NCBI RefSeq assembly: GCF_910592395.1
Contig: NC_088321.1
Location: forward strand, 15,872,001-15,936,000
From: Lineus longissimus
Taxonomy: Eukaryota; Nemertea; Pilidiophora; Heteronemertea; Lineidae
Length of the DNA stretch: 64,000 nucleotides
Direction of reading: 5' to 3'
A program made the position numbers and the translations under genes. Of the stretch, positions 31,261 to 43,605 are shown piece by piece; the stretch's first letter is position 1, and the number at the start of each line of letters is the position of its first letter. Below the pieces are notes generated by a model. It was not told where the DNA came from, made no database searches, and saw nothing but the letters and a program-made list of their open reading frames with translations.

Positions 31261-33149
31261 TGTCCTCTTAGGGTCGGCCGGGGACAGAAAAATGACCAAC
31301 GTGGTGACATAACTTTCTTGTTCTAGTTCTGTCGCCAGCTGAGTGGTGGCTCCGGCAATCATTCACGCTGGCCATCTTCAACGTGGCACGCATGCGCTTT
31401 GCTTCGTCTGCCGCCATGTTTTCAAAGTTTGTCTTCAAAACTTGCTCCCACAAAAATTGGAAATATTTACGGTAGGAACGATTTTATACTGTAAATTTCC
31501 ACCAAAACTTTTAGTTTACAACACAAGTATAACATTCAGTTCTTCAAATAGTTTGAAAAGTGGACCGAGTTCACATATTTTGGGTTTGAACATTTGGTGA
31601 TTTTCTCATTCAGTAAGCGGTGTTGGGCGGCGTGGCATTTGTACAGACTTGGTCGAAAAAAAGTTGTGGGATTGTTTTGTCAAGACGATAGTTCAAATTA
31701 TGCATAGGTTTTGTTTGAAATATTAACTTAGATATTGAGTATCTTGCTGAAAATCAAAAATCAAAAATCAAAACCACGTCATTTCCGGTTGGGGATAGAC
31801 TTCATGGGTAATAAAGTTCGCCATTTTTAAAAGACCCGTATTCACAGTCTTTTCAAAATGGCCGACGGTCTGTTGTAAATTTTTTTTCCAGTCCCTATTT
31901 ATTTCCAGTCCAGTCTGCATGCCTTCACCGCATTCGTGAATTTTGCTCGCAGCTGTTGGCCGTTCACCAGTGATCCAGCGATATGTCAGTGACATACATA
32001 TGCATTTAGACTTGATTTGTACATTTTATTTGTACTTGATGTTGATTTTCCTCAAGTCAAACTGTGGCGAGATGCCTTTAGATTTGATTTGTACAGGTTT
32101 AGTACCGTCTTACCTATGCTGCCGTATTTCAATCTCTCGTTTTATTTTGTATATTTGCAGGTCCTTCATGTTCGAGTTGTACAAACCAACACCATGATGA
32201 AAGCCTTACGTATGACTACTACATGTCAAGACAAACGCCATGATGAAAGCCTTAATTGACACGAATGCCATTCGAATCCGACTTTATATTTCCTTTTTGT
32301 CTGTAACCTTCTTCTTTCTTCTGTATGTTTTCAAAGTGAATTAATAAACGTTATAATTTATATCATATCTTCCTTCTTTCCCCCCAGGTTACGAGGTCAG
32401 TTAGCGCACTGTAAACAAATATCAAAAAATCTTTTTTGATTTTCTTTTTATTTGTCTTTGGATATGTCTCTCAATAATCTCTAAACATCCTTTCCAAACA
32501 GTAATGAATCAATAAACCAATGATTCAATCTGTTTTCTTCTTGGATTTTATGATTGTCTCCTGAACAAAGTTCTTGAAAATATTCTAAGTCCGAAAACAT
32601 CTTGTGTTTTTTCTTCAAAAATGTACTAAGTCCACAGAAGTCTAAAAAATAATCGAGCGTGACTCCGCTCCGTAACTTTTCCATGGTTTTTTTTTGAAAA
32701 ATACGCTAAGTACAAAATCGCTGAGTCATCCTTTTTTCCTTTAAAAATACGCTAAGTCCACAAAACTCGAAAAATAAATTGTGCGTGGCCTCTCCTCGTA
32801 ACTTTTTTCCTCTGCAAAGTTACGGAGCGAGGTCACGCTCGAGTTTTTTTTTGACGTTTTTGGAGATAGCCTATATTCTGAGGGCCCCCCTTTTTTTGGG
32901 CAAAATCCGTTGATCCAGGAGTGTATTAGGCATATATGTAATCCTTTGCAAAGTTCAATTGTTATTGAGTTGAATTGTTATCTTAATGTTCAACTATTAA
33001 TACATTATTAGTCTTCAAGGCTAATATTATGTGCCAATTGAAGTTTAGTGAGCGATGTTGTCAGAGTTCCTTGATCAGTTTACTGAACAACTTGTATAAT
33101 ACCAAGTGAATAGTGTAAAGTATTTATGTGTTGCGCAGAAGAGTGCACG
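31261..33149. other. Intergenic, no gene seen
   Basis: Contains a short direct repeat (CCATGATGAAAGCCTTA twice at about 32190-32255) and repeated CGTAACTTTT/AAATACGCTAAGT-type blocks between about 32600 and 32860. No gene is supported. Confidence 0.4.
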
Positions 33150-33150
33150 T

Positions 33151-33293
33151 TTGATGTGTACAATTGCTGGTGAAAACGTCAAAGGAGGAACTTTGAAATG
33201 ATCTGTTCTTCTCGGAATAGGCAAGCCTATTTGAACAGTTTCAAAGTCTCTTTTTGACATTTTACCAGCAATTGAACAGAAATAGCATCAAAC
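33151..33293. repeat. Imperfect long hairpin
   Basis: GTTTGATG...CAATTGCTGGT..AA...GTCAAA at the left is mirrored by TTTCAAAGTC...TTTACCAGCAATTG...CATCAAAC at the right. About 50-nt arms pair imperfectly across a 40-nt loop. It could be a small foldback element. Confidence 0.55.
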
Positions 33294-35430
33294 ATGAATA
33301 ATTCTGCCACACATAAATAATTCACGCTAATCAAAATGGTGAAAAACAAGTTGTTCAGCAAATTAACCAACGATATCTGGTAACTTTGCTCACAAACTCA
33401 ATGCTGCACATAATACAAGCTTTGAAGAAAAATGTATTAATTGCTGGGCATAAAGATAAACATTCAACACAACAACAACAATTGAAGTTTGCAATGGATA
33501 ACATGCCATATACACTCCTAGATCTACTCTTAGAATTAAAGGTTTTCAAGGCGGCACGTGTAACAAACCCCTTCCGGTTTTCTAAATCAGATAGAAAAGC
33601 ACCAAGAAGGATTTTCAATCATTTAAAGCCGAGGAATCTTCTTCAGAATAGAAAGATTCGTGCCCTGAGAAGATTATGAAAATCTTTATTTCTAAGAGTG
33701 TTGATAGTTCGTCAGCTCAGAATAAGTTTAACTAGTTCGAAAGTATGTCGAAAAATGTCATGAAAGATTCATGGAATTAAGTTTACAGTTTGCTAACCGT
33801 GCAGCGGCTTAAGATTGGTAAATCATTTAAAAAAAACTGCAGATATATGTAACTAATAAACCCTGAGCTGACTACTATTTTCCTTGTTTCAAATGAAAGG
33901 ATTAAGTTGAAGTCGAATGAACCAAAAACACGTCAATTTTAAACACAAGTTTTATTTAAAAAACAACCAACTATTTTCACAGTACACGCAAAGAAGGCGA
34001 AATACTGTAAAATCACCAGTATAAGACCATTTTCGTGAATTTCAACACAACCCTAACCTAAGTTGAAATTAGAAAGTAATAAGACAGCTTTAGTGCTTGT
34101 GAAAGTCTCACAGTTTACGCTACAGCTGCGGAAGTCAAATGATATCCCGCAACCGCAATCATTCCTTCGTTAAAGTTCATTAGATGGTCTTATAGAAGCG
34201 ATATTAAAGTATTTTTACACAGTTTGAATCAAGTAATTAAGGCCTAAATCTAAAAGTATTGTACAGAGTATTGCTGTCAGTAAATTGTTTCTTTAGAATA
34301 TCTTGGAACAGTCTGGAAGGGGACGGATTTCTATAATTTCATTTGTCTTGATTGGTAGTATGGTCTAAAAAAATGGGCGATTGATAATGATATCTTAATG
34401 CCCGGGTAATTCCTTTCAAACATTTCGAATGTTGATGTTGCTTTAATGACAAAGATCAATTTACCCTAACGATTGCAATGTGTCTGTAATAACACAGACA
34501 ATTCTTGGGGTGTACCAATTAGTTATTTCAGAACTCATCATCAAAATCTGGATGCGGTGTCACTGCCCACTTATCATGCGAGGACCCAGTACGGCGATGT
34601 TCGTTCCCAGCCGCAGCCTTATATGGAAGAGTACGCTAATGGTCTGTAATCGGACGCCAGAGTAGACCCAGTTAGCCGCAACCAGAAATGGGATCACCAA
34701 ATTGATTCTCCCTAAACGTCTGACCCAAGATGAGGCTGAATAGCATTGAGGTATGATACGGAAGAGTCGACGTATGCCCCTTGATATCGGATCAACCGAT
34801 CGTTCCCTTGTTCGTACCCTAGCCATAAAGGATCGCAGAGCAGATTGGGGAGTCACGATATCTCCTCAACCAATTCGTACCAAAGCTACAACAGCCGCCA
34901 AAAACAAGCCAGATAATGAGGGATCACCTTGTGAAGCCAAAGATACAGCAGCCGCCGAAATCGATCCAGTGCTACCTTTAGCTACCAAAATGCCCGCCAG
35001 GGTAGCGGAAAGGGTTATTTAACGACGCACCAACAAAAATGGCGACGTTATTATTACTGATTAGGGTAAATGGACACTTGAAATCAAAGCAACATACAGT
35101 TAGCCGAAATGCTTAACACTGAGCAGGTTATTGTTTATGCTTTTTAAAAGAAATGATAAATTATGAATCCTAATATATCAAAAGTGTCGAATTCTGCTTT
35201 GCCCTTGCTCATTGGAAATGAAGCAATCAGCTTTTTGAGAAGAGTTAAATTTTGTTTTTGGAATTCAGAATGGGTGAACACGTGTTGCTTTTAGTTTTAG
35301 TTATATGGGGTTTGTTTTCTTAATTGATATTCTTAAGAAACAACTTCTTACTGCAGCAGTTTAATGATGTTGCTGTTAAACTAATTTCTACTTTTGATTA
35401 CAAGGGAATATCTTACATCTTAACATAAAT
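33294..35430. other. Intergenic with one GC-richer island
   Basis: Mostly AT-rich. A GC-richer block at about 34540-35025 breaks the local composition and has open stretches on both strands, including hydrophobic runs on the minus strand in two frames. No family was recognised and no intact frame exists. A 97-codon frame at 33386-33679 (+) ends in a basic tail but has no other support. Confidence 0.35.
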
Positions 35431-35439
35431 GCACATATA

Positions 35440-35796
35440 CAGGGTGTCACAAATGTTTTCAATTTCTGATCTGGAAAAGTCTGTGAACGTTTGTGAATCG
35501 AATTTAAAAACAAATTCCGATGATCAGAATAAAGATAAATGGTTAGCCGCCATATATTAAGGCCAGCAAGTTAAATATAGGGTACAAACTGCCTTCTCTC
35601 CAGGTGCCTGGCATTAGAGATTGGAGTTGGGAGGTAAAGAGTGTCTCATCAGCCAAAAGCTGGCTGGCTCTTTCATTAGGGGTGACACTATCATGAACAA
35701 ACTTTACTTTAGACTCATTAAATAATCATTGTTCCAAAATTCACAATCATAAATGTGAATCTGCGAACGGTAATCTAACTTGTTTGGGACACCCTG
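35440..35796. mobile_element. Mariner-type MITE with nested SINE piece
   Basis: Ends read CAGGGTGTCACAAA and, inverted, CAGGGTGTCCCAAA, with TA on both sides (35438-35439 and 35797-35798), the Tc1/mariner target duplication. There is no transposase. The inner part 35577-35700 matches the body of the SINE at 25868-26095, so a SINE fragment sits inside. Confidence 0.75.
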
Positions 35797-36531
35797 TAAG
35801 CCAACAATACAACTCGTACATTGATAAATCTCAGCAAAATAGAAAACACCATGCCTAAATCTAGATTACAACCGCTTAGAACAAGATGAACAGAAGTTGG
35901 GTTGCTTTTTTATAACAATGAAGAAAGTAAGCAAAACAGAGCCTTGCTAATTTCGATTTTGAACATATTTAGACAAGGTTGGACCAATGGGTTCAAAGAG
36001 CACTCTAGGCCAACAATCAGCCTCTCAATAAAAAGGCGTGGTGTTTTCAAAATGCTAAACATTTAAGATACAATAAACACACAATTCTCGATTTTTCGGT
36101 GATTTCAAAAGGCATGAGGCTCTGAGCCTGTGAATGACTGGTAAAGATTCATAAGCACTTCCGGTCGGATTGTCCAATCAGAAGACCAGTGGCACTGGAC
36201 TAGTGGTATATCATGATTCATCACAAGCCAGGATAGGAAGGGGGCTGAAGTCATCATAAATCTTTAGTGTAACAGAAGAAATCTGCATGAAGAATAAATA
36301 TTATTCTCAAAATAGATGGGGGGGGGGGCTGGAGTGGTCCATGACCCATGACTAGAGGTGTATGTCGAGACTCAGACAAGGTTTTTATAGAAAGAGGATG
36401 CGTTTTGAAATCACCGTAGCAACTCAACCTACAACTGCCACTAAAACTGAAGTGGAAGGTGTATGTTAGATGTTCAGTCAAGTACACAGGATGTTAATTA
36501 AAACATGGTCATTTCATGCCAGTTGTTTTAT

Positions 36532-36682
36532 GATAACTACTGGATGGGGTATACTAAAGTTAGTCTGCAACAATATCTCAGAATAACTACTGGATGGGGT
36601 ATACTAAAGTTAGTCTGCAACAAATTCTCAGAATAACTACTGGATGGGGTATACTAAAGTTAGTCTGCAACAAATTCTCAGA
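36532..36682. repeat. 50-bp tandem repeat, three copies
   Basis: Unit containing ACTACTGGATGGGGTATACT, three nearly identical copies. Confidence 0.9.
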
Positions 36683-37067
36683 TATTCTATGTGTTGATGG
36701 GTACAATTTAAATACCAGTTGGCCAAGTCATTTTGAACAACGGCTATCAGGCCTTAGAACTATGCATTGTTTTAATTAACAACCTGTACTTATAATGATA
36801 CATGTAATTCAAAAAGCTTGTGACAAAAACTCCCAGTGAATTCAGTTCAGCAGGAAAATTGTTGAACACAGTAGGCCATATTGTCTCATTCATTGGAATA
36901 TACAGATTAAGGGCTCACAATAGCCCAATCGCAGGCTTTGTGACAGTGGACAAAGGTTCCCAGAACCTGTCTATTCAATTGGGTGGCGGTGACATTGACA
37001 TAACTCAGCGAGTTGTCTGAGCTCATGTTTTCAGTGACTCGCTCATTGTCGACCCCTTCCAGTGTGT

Positions 37068-37139
37068 GGTTTCATGGCCTAGTGGTTAGAGCGTTGGACC
37101 CAAGGTCCAGAGGTTTTGGGTTCGAATCCAGTCGAAACC
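37068..37139 (+). pseudogene. tRNA-like sequence, decayed cloverleaf
   Basis: Exactly 72 nt. Acceptor arms GGTTTCA/CGAAACC pair at six of seven positions. There is an exact A-box TGGCCTAGTGG and an exact B-box GGTTCGAATCC. The anticodon stem TTGGA/TCCAG is intact with loop CCCAAGG (formal anticodon CAA), but position 33 is C instead of T and the D and T stems have mismatches. A TTTTT terminator follows at 37141-37145. It is a tRNA pseudogene or the head of a SINE rather than a working tRNA. Confidence 0.5.
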
Positions 37140-37149
37140 TTTTTCAAAC

Positions 37150-38766
37150 TTTTTTACAATAAATTATTTTCTTTCTCGCTTTAACAGGGATTATTTTAAG
37201 ACATCATAATTTCATGAGGGGATATAGTACCTGTAACCAAGAAAATTTGCCGGATTCGATGTTTTTTTTCAAAGTTGCTTTCTTCCAACACAACACTGAC
37301 AATTGTGTCAAAAATCTTCACAAGACGACAAGTAAAGGTATGGTTGTTTTGCACTTTGGAACGAAATTTTAACCCAAACAAAATCTTTATCATTCTTAAC
37401 CTCCTTCCAGCAGCAATCTTGGTCTTCCTGTCAGTATCAGTAAATCAAAAGACGTCTACCAAGCTTGTTTGGCGCAGACAATGGCCGTGATATAGTAGAA
37501 GGTTTCTGATTGGCTGATACTGACCGGAAGGCTTAGAATTCTGTTTGAAGAAAGTAACTAATGATGGAGGTAAAGTCCGGCAAACTCTCTGCTTACTGTG
37601 ATTGCTCAATCAAACGAGCAGCTGTCAAGGTGAATTTAGTCTACTTGGGTACAAGTGTATTTCTGTTTACGAACACGCTATCACAATAGTGAGGTTTGGC
37701 AAGCTTACGTTTGACGTTTTCGAGGCACATTTGTTTGTGAAGTGAGCGTTCGATCAGCTACATTCATCACTGAGTGAGCAACAATGGGTGGGGTATCGGC
37801 GTTACAAAGGCCAACACTACACGCTGGCGTTGGCTGTCAAAATCAGGGTATTTCATAAGTAGGGTACCATAAGAGGTAAAGACTCTGATTCAAAGCTAAG
37901 CTTCCATGAAGAAGGAGCATCTTTTGCCGATTTCAGAATTTTCAAAACGTAAACGTAAACATATTCGTAAATCGTTAGCATGCAAAACCTCACTAATGTT
38001 GAAATAAGTGTTTGACATTCAGTTTTACAAAGAATTGGTCTTGCCTTAGACTGCTCACGGGTTGTTTGGCGAGAAAAGATTCCATAAACGTTCCCTCCTT
38101 TGCCGATACGTCGTCCTCGTATGTAGATCACGTGACTTGATGACGACATTGGCACGTGGTGTGCACGCCATGCGAACTGGAAAACATAAGGTTATGGAAA
38201 TTTGAGAATTTTGCAAACTTACTAACAACAAAAGGAAAGGAAGGGTTGCAGGATTTGGTCATAAACAAACTTAATAAGACTGATGCGATCAATGCCGAGC
38301 TGGGCAAAGCCGTCCTTGGGACCAGGAAGGGAGCCCTGATTAGCTGGGGTGGTAACAGACAGAAGAAGTGGGGAGCGACTGAGGATGCTCCTACAAAAAG
38401 ATGGTCAAAGCCCCTTATTCCATTTCGAAGGAAGGGGTAAACATTACAATGAGGGTAATGGAAAATGCATTAGAGCAGCCAAGTTCAATGCCTTACATTG
38501 GCATGCCATAGCTATGGCAAGTAGTCATATTAATACTACCTCTAATATACTGCTGGTTTCATCTAAAGAAGGTCATTTATCATCAGTAATGACAGTCAGG
38601 GGAGTAAAAAGAAGGTACCATGTATGGAGAAGGAGAATGCTTTCAAATAAAAGGGCTTCCGGCCGCGTCAACATAAGCCACTGTTTCATCAGTGCACCCT
38701 TTGGGAAGAGGGTCATTTGAATGACAAGGTGGTGATATAACCAAAGACGACAACACAAGGATTTGA
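37150..38766. other. Intergenic, no gene seen
   Basis: A frame at 38156-38440 (+) with many Lys and Trp residues has no ATG, domain or splice support. Nothing else was recognised. Confidence 0.35.
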
Positions 38767-38990
38767 CCATAACAATCAACATAACCCACAAGCTCGCACC
38801 CAGGTGAAAACTAAATGACATGTACGACACTTGGTATGATCGAATTCCGCCATGTGCCTGTACACGAGTTCCTTTGTTGATGTGCCCTGGGGTCCAGGAC
38901 ATCCATAGCCATGAGTCTATACCAAGCACTGAACATTTCATAGAGCTGCCACCTGTGGGCGAGCTTGAGGGTAATGTTGATTGTTATGTT
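38767..38990. repeat. Inverted repeat, about 70-bp arms
   Basis: Arms 38767-38840 and 38920-38990 are inverted, diverged copies (CATAACAATCAACAT...AAGCTCGC...CTTGGTAT). No target duplication was seen. Confidence 0.6.
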
Positions 38991-39473
38991 CACATCCATT
39001 TGTATTCTGCCACCAGCCATTGTGGTTGGCATGGCTCTATCGAGATCAAAGCCAGCTTAGAGTTGCGCAAGTCAACTTACCATGTATAGTACTGTAACCG
39101 CTGTATCATCTGATTCCCTGTGGAGTCCAGCCGCTTCCTGTGTATGACAATCCACCTGGAAAATGTAGCATGAAATAATTTTGAGAATTTTGCAAATGGA
39201 CATCACATGGATGTTTCCGACAGTGTCACATACAGCTGGCGATGTCAATTCTTTCTCAGAATGGGCCCATATGTTCTGATGAATCATCGAATGGGCTTTT
39301 GATTTTAGAGTAGCTGACTGTATCACGGGTTGACCATTAGGATCCTGCCAAAGGGAACTTAGACATCGAGTCAGTGGAAGAGAACCCGTTTGGAGAAGGA
39401 GGCGACTTTCTGTTCCGAGGCTCCCGGCTGTGTAGGAACTTCATGCATAGTAATGCAATCACCATGCAGTCAT

Positions 39474-40212
39474 TTTGCTCTCAGCTTTCCTAATTACCAG
39501 GTTAAAGCTGGCAACATTGAAGTACTTTACTTGCCTCGTATAATACTTGGTCCGCGTTATCATTCTTTGCCAAATCGATCGTCATGAAAGACTATTACTC
39601 GATGGTTTTCGATCCCTGATGGAGTGGGTTGCGTTGAGCGCGCTGTCCTGGCATCCAGTTCGTGACAGCCGCGATGAATGTGTGAGTTCTGCAAGTAAAA
39701 AGTAAACACTCATAAGACACATGAGTACAAAGGGAATAAGATAATTGAGACATTCAAAATGTCCTACTTCAAAGCAAGAAGGCGTATTTTGTGTCCAAAC
39801 AAATCCGCTGTAGTTCGACACGAGCAAGGTCTCTCTTACAGTCCGCGTCACTGCAAACGCCAAGTCGACAGCACGTTCGGGCTGAAGACAAAGTCACAAC
39901 CAGGAAGACAAGTCAGCAGTATTTCAAGTCAGAGGACAAAGTCACAACCAGAAAGACAAGTCGGCAGTATCTTCGGGCTGAAGACAAAGTCACCGCCAGA
40001 AAGACAAGTCGGCAGTATCTTCAGGCTGAAGACAAAGTCACAACCAGAAAGACAAGTCGACAGTATCTTCAGGCTGTAGACAAAGTCACCACCAGAAAGA
40101 CAAATCGGCAGTATCTTCGGACTGAAGACAAAGTCACCACCTGAAGACAAGTCGGCAGTATCATCGGGCTGAAGACAAAGGCACAACCAGAAAGACAAGT
40201 CGACAGCATCTT
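39474..40212. repeat. Tandem segmental duplication, copy 1, with 48-bp minisatellite
   Basis: Matches 40261-40870 at an offset of 787 bp. The 3' part (about 39868-40212) is a 48-bp minisatellite (GACAAGTCGGCAGTATCTTC...) with about seven units. The 16-residue repeated frames are a result of the unit length. Confidence 0.85.
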
Positions 40213-40260
40213 CGATCATCACCATGCAGTCATTGTGACGAGTTTAATGTGATAAGAAAA

Positions 40261-40870
40261 TTTGCTCTCAGCTTTCCTAATTACCAGGTTAAAGCTGGCA
40301 ACATTGAAGTACTTTACTTGCCTCGTATAATACTTGGTCCGCGTTATCATTCTTTGCTGAATCGATCATCATGAAAGACTATTACTCGATGGTTTTCGAT
40401 CCCTGATGGAGTGGGTTGCGTTGAGCGCGCTGTCCTGGCATCCAGTTCGTGACAGCTGCGATGAATGTGTGAGTTCTGCAAGTAAAAAGTAAACACTCAT
40501 AAGACACATGAGTACAAAGGGAATAAGATAATTGAGACATTCAAAATGTCCTAATTCAAAGCAAGAAGGCGTATTTTGTGTCCAAACAAATCCGCTACAG
40601 TTCGACACGAGCAAGATCTCTCTTATAGTCCGCGTCACTGCAAACGCCAAGTCGACAGCACGTTCGGGCTGAAGACAAAGTCACAACCAGGAAGACAAGT
40701 CAGCAGGTTTTCAAGTCAGAGGACAAAGTCACAACCAGAAAGACAAGTCGGCAGTATCTTCGGGCTGAAGACAAAGTCACCACCAGAAAGACAAATCGGC
40801 TGTATCTTCGGACTGAGACAAAGTCACCACCAGAAAGACAATCGACAGCATCTTCAGGATGAAGACAAAG
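40261..40870. repeat. Tandem segmental duplication, copy 2
   Basis: Second copy with fewer (about four to five) 48-bp minisatellite units. Unit-length indels break the frames near 40850. Confidence 0.85.
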
Positions 40871-40879
40871 TGGGGAGGG

Positions 40880-43020
40880 GGGTTCGGACGTTTTTGTAAC
40901 AGGGTCAGTATGATGGGGAAAACTAGGGCCTAACTACAGAATAGCCGGGACAGTGGTAGCTCTGTACATTATGTACACTATGTCCCTCTGTACATTATGT
41001 ACACATTCCTATCACTACGAGCTCTATTTCCCCGCTCTTTTTGGTACGCACGCTCGTTGTACACATGCGTTGTGCATTCACTGACATCGCCATTTTGTTT
41101 TCTTGAATGACCAACTTTTCAAAAACTTTGAGGAGTGCAGCACGTTACAAAATTCTTTCAATACAAAATATCATTGTGTTCGAGCAATATGAGCTTGCTG
41201 ACCAATCGAGAAGAGAAAAAATGCTGACAAAGTTTGAGACAACATGTGCAATCCAAGAATACAAAATGGCTTCCTTCGGGTGGCTTCCCGCATGTTCACA
41301 GCGAAAGGTAAAATGAGTTTTGGGAGCATTTTACCAGGAATTATTCAGGGGAATTCAAGTTTTGATGCGCTTTCCACTTCACTACAACAAAATGCAATAT
41401 CTTTCATAAGAACTTACCAGAATATCTGCAACTTTGGCGGAAATTTAGAAGTAAATCGAGATTTGCCTCCGTCTACCTTGGCGAACTAGAGAGGAATGAC
41501 CTCGGACTAACGTCACATCACGTGGCCCCGCACCATGGCATTGACCAATCAGGGACCGACCCGAGTTGCTGTTTGTAACGAACATGGTTTGGTAACCAGT
41601 TGACCAGGGTGTGACGGCGCAATTGAATGGTGTCGCAATCAATTTTCATTGATCTGATTAGCTGTGGAAATGTGACCGCCATATGCGCTAATCGTGTACT
41701 CTTTCACTTTGGCGAATCCGTGTCCCCACTATCAGCGGACTCTGACACGCCGGCCCGTTTACCGCGGAGAGAAGGCTCTCATTTGTGCGGAAAAGCCATA
41801 AAGGCGCGAGAAAAACAGGCTATCTCATGAACTTAGTGAGGTGTGCCTAGTGCCCATTTCATTTTTTCACAAACAAGTTACGAGGAGAAATATTTTTAGC
41901 CAAACATAGGCCTACCGCAGAATGGGGGGAGTGCCTGGTGTTTGACGCGGAGTGTTGGGGAACTGATTCGCCAGCTCTAACACGTGCTGATGTAATTGAA
42001 ACGAATGATTTAATACTAACACCCGTTGCTTCAATTAATTGAAATCGACATACCTCACTAGAGAGGTTTAGCAACGCCTCCAGTAACGTCATTAGAGAGG
42101 TTTAGCAAGTATCACGTTTACGTCAACGTCTATAAATTTTTGCTAAAAAGCATGACACGTTTGGTTGTCAAATATCTGATGTTTACCACTTCTGTCTGAA
42201 GCTGATTCGAGAACTGTTGGGCCTTCATTTTATTGGCGCTAACTTGGAGTTACTTGCCATTATCTTAAGTAGGCTTAACTGAGGGAGATGCCGTCAATAA
42301 TAACCGGGTCAGTGGTGTTTTGATAGTAGGCAGTGCATTCTTTGAGACACCCTGTAACTTTGGGACGTTTTTGCTCCAGTTTTTGTTGCTCTCGATCTTT
42401 GACAAGCTACATTGTCACTTCACCACCAAGTTCCCCTATTGACGGACCTCAGGATGGGAACCAATCTAGTTTTTCACTCAAAAATTCACTCTTTAGTGCT
42501 CTACATCCACGACCTCTCTGATTGATCGAAAACTGATCGAGTGACAAAATAAATTGTGGGGATTCCCAGAACAAATTGATGAGCAGTAGTGTCTCCCTGT
42601 TCAACATGCGGAACTAAATCTAATGATAATGTAACGACTATATAAAACTATTACATTGGACTACTTCATCCACCCTTTTATCCATTTGATAGATACAATA
42701 AGTTCACCTTCGCCACAGCAAAGTTCATACAGACCCAATAATCCTGATTCAAATGACGAATATCCGAAGAGAAGCTGCTACATTTCAACCGAACAACCGA
42801 AAAAACTGCAAATCCGAAACAGTGAAATCCTAAAAGTAATACGTAATAACTAGCAAAGTCAGCAACAGTTTGCGGCCAGGTTATAATCTTTCTACAAATG
42901 AAATAATCTCCTTATGTCTATAACGGAGCTAAGTTATCCAAACGTCTGGTCTCTTTTGTGATGTCCACTGCCGACAGATGCAAATCGACCTGATGGTTTT
43001 GCTTGTCAATAGCAATATTC
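40880..43020. other. Intergenic, no gene established
   Basis: Holds a 27-bp direct repeat of CTCTGTACATTATGTACAC type at 40962-41012 and a TAGAGAGGTTTAGCAA repeat at about 42058-42110. A frame at 41107-41316 (+) begins with ATG and runs to AAAG/GTAAAA, which could be a first exon, but nothing confirms it. Confidence 0.35.
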
Positions 43021-43023
43021 CAT

Positions 43024-43136
43024 TTAGAAGATTTTGTCGATGTCTGATAACTGCAAATTCCGTTCGTATGCCTCTTTATTCAACTGTGAAATCATCTTTA
43101 GCGATTCCAGTGCTTTCTTGGCTTTCGTATGTATGC
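43024..43136 (-). pseudogene. OAS-like 3' exon remnant
   Basis: The minus-strand frame ends at TAA 43024-43026 and reads ...LNKEAYERNLQLSDIDKIF, plainly the same as the last residues of the two intact OAS-like genes (LNREAYGRDLLLETDINRIF in the neighbour). A splice-acceptor-like TTTCGCAG ends just before 43136. Nothing of the nucleotidyltransferase core is found between here and 43606, so it is either a truncated tandem copy or an orphan terminal exon. Confidence 0.6.
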
Positions 43137-43605
43137 CTGCGAAATATTGAACTGATATACAAACCCTTGGAGCTTCTACAGACCGCCGAAAATAAGATAA
43201 TATCAAAATCAGCGAGTCGCCTTCGTAGTGGTTTTGATTGCGTATAGAAAATCAACAGCAACAGCAACCAAGTTGTCCATTTAATGTTCTGGATCAAGCT
43301 GCAAAGCTACTAAGTAAGCGTTTCAGTATAAAATTTGGGAAATCCATATTGTGAAACACGATTCATTGAAAGTCTTCTGTACACTCCCATTGGGACTTTC
43401 ACACTGGTTGCCCGGCGAGAAATCCTCTAATCGATAGGCGAATACCCTCACCCTTTTCTTAAAGTGTTTGGCGGGTAATTTCACCAGCCTAAAACGAATA
43501 CTGCCTTGTATTTTCCATCAGACTTGAAGATCCCTTAATGAAAAGTACCAGGATGTTTGCTATTCAATCCAGAATGGCCGTCAGTGGTCAGTGAGGTTCA
43601 AAAAG

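Noticed and set aside
37068-37139. Functional tRNA-Leu(CAA)
   Set aside because: It lacks the long variable arm of tRNA-Leu, has C at position 33 and mismatches in the D and T stems.
38156-38440. 94-codon plus-strand frame rich in Lys and Trp
   Set aside because: No ATG, no domain, no splice borders; may be a decayed element.
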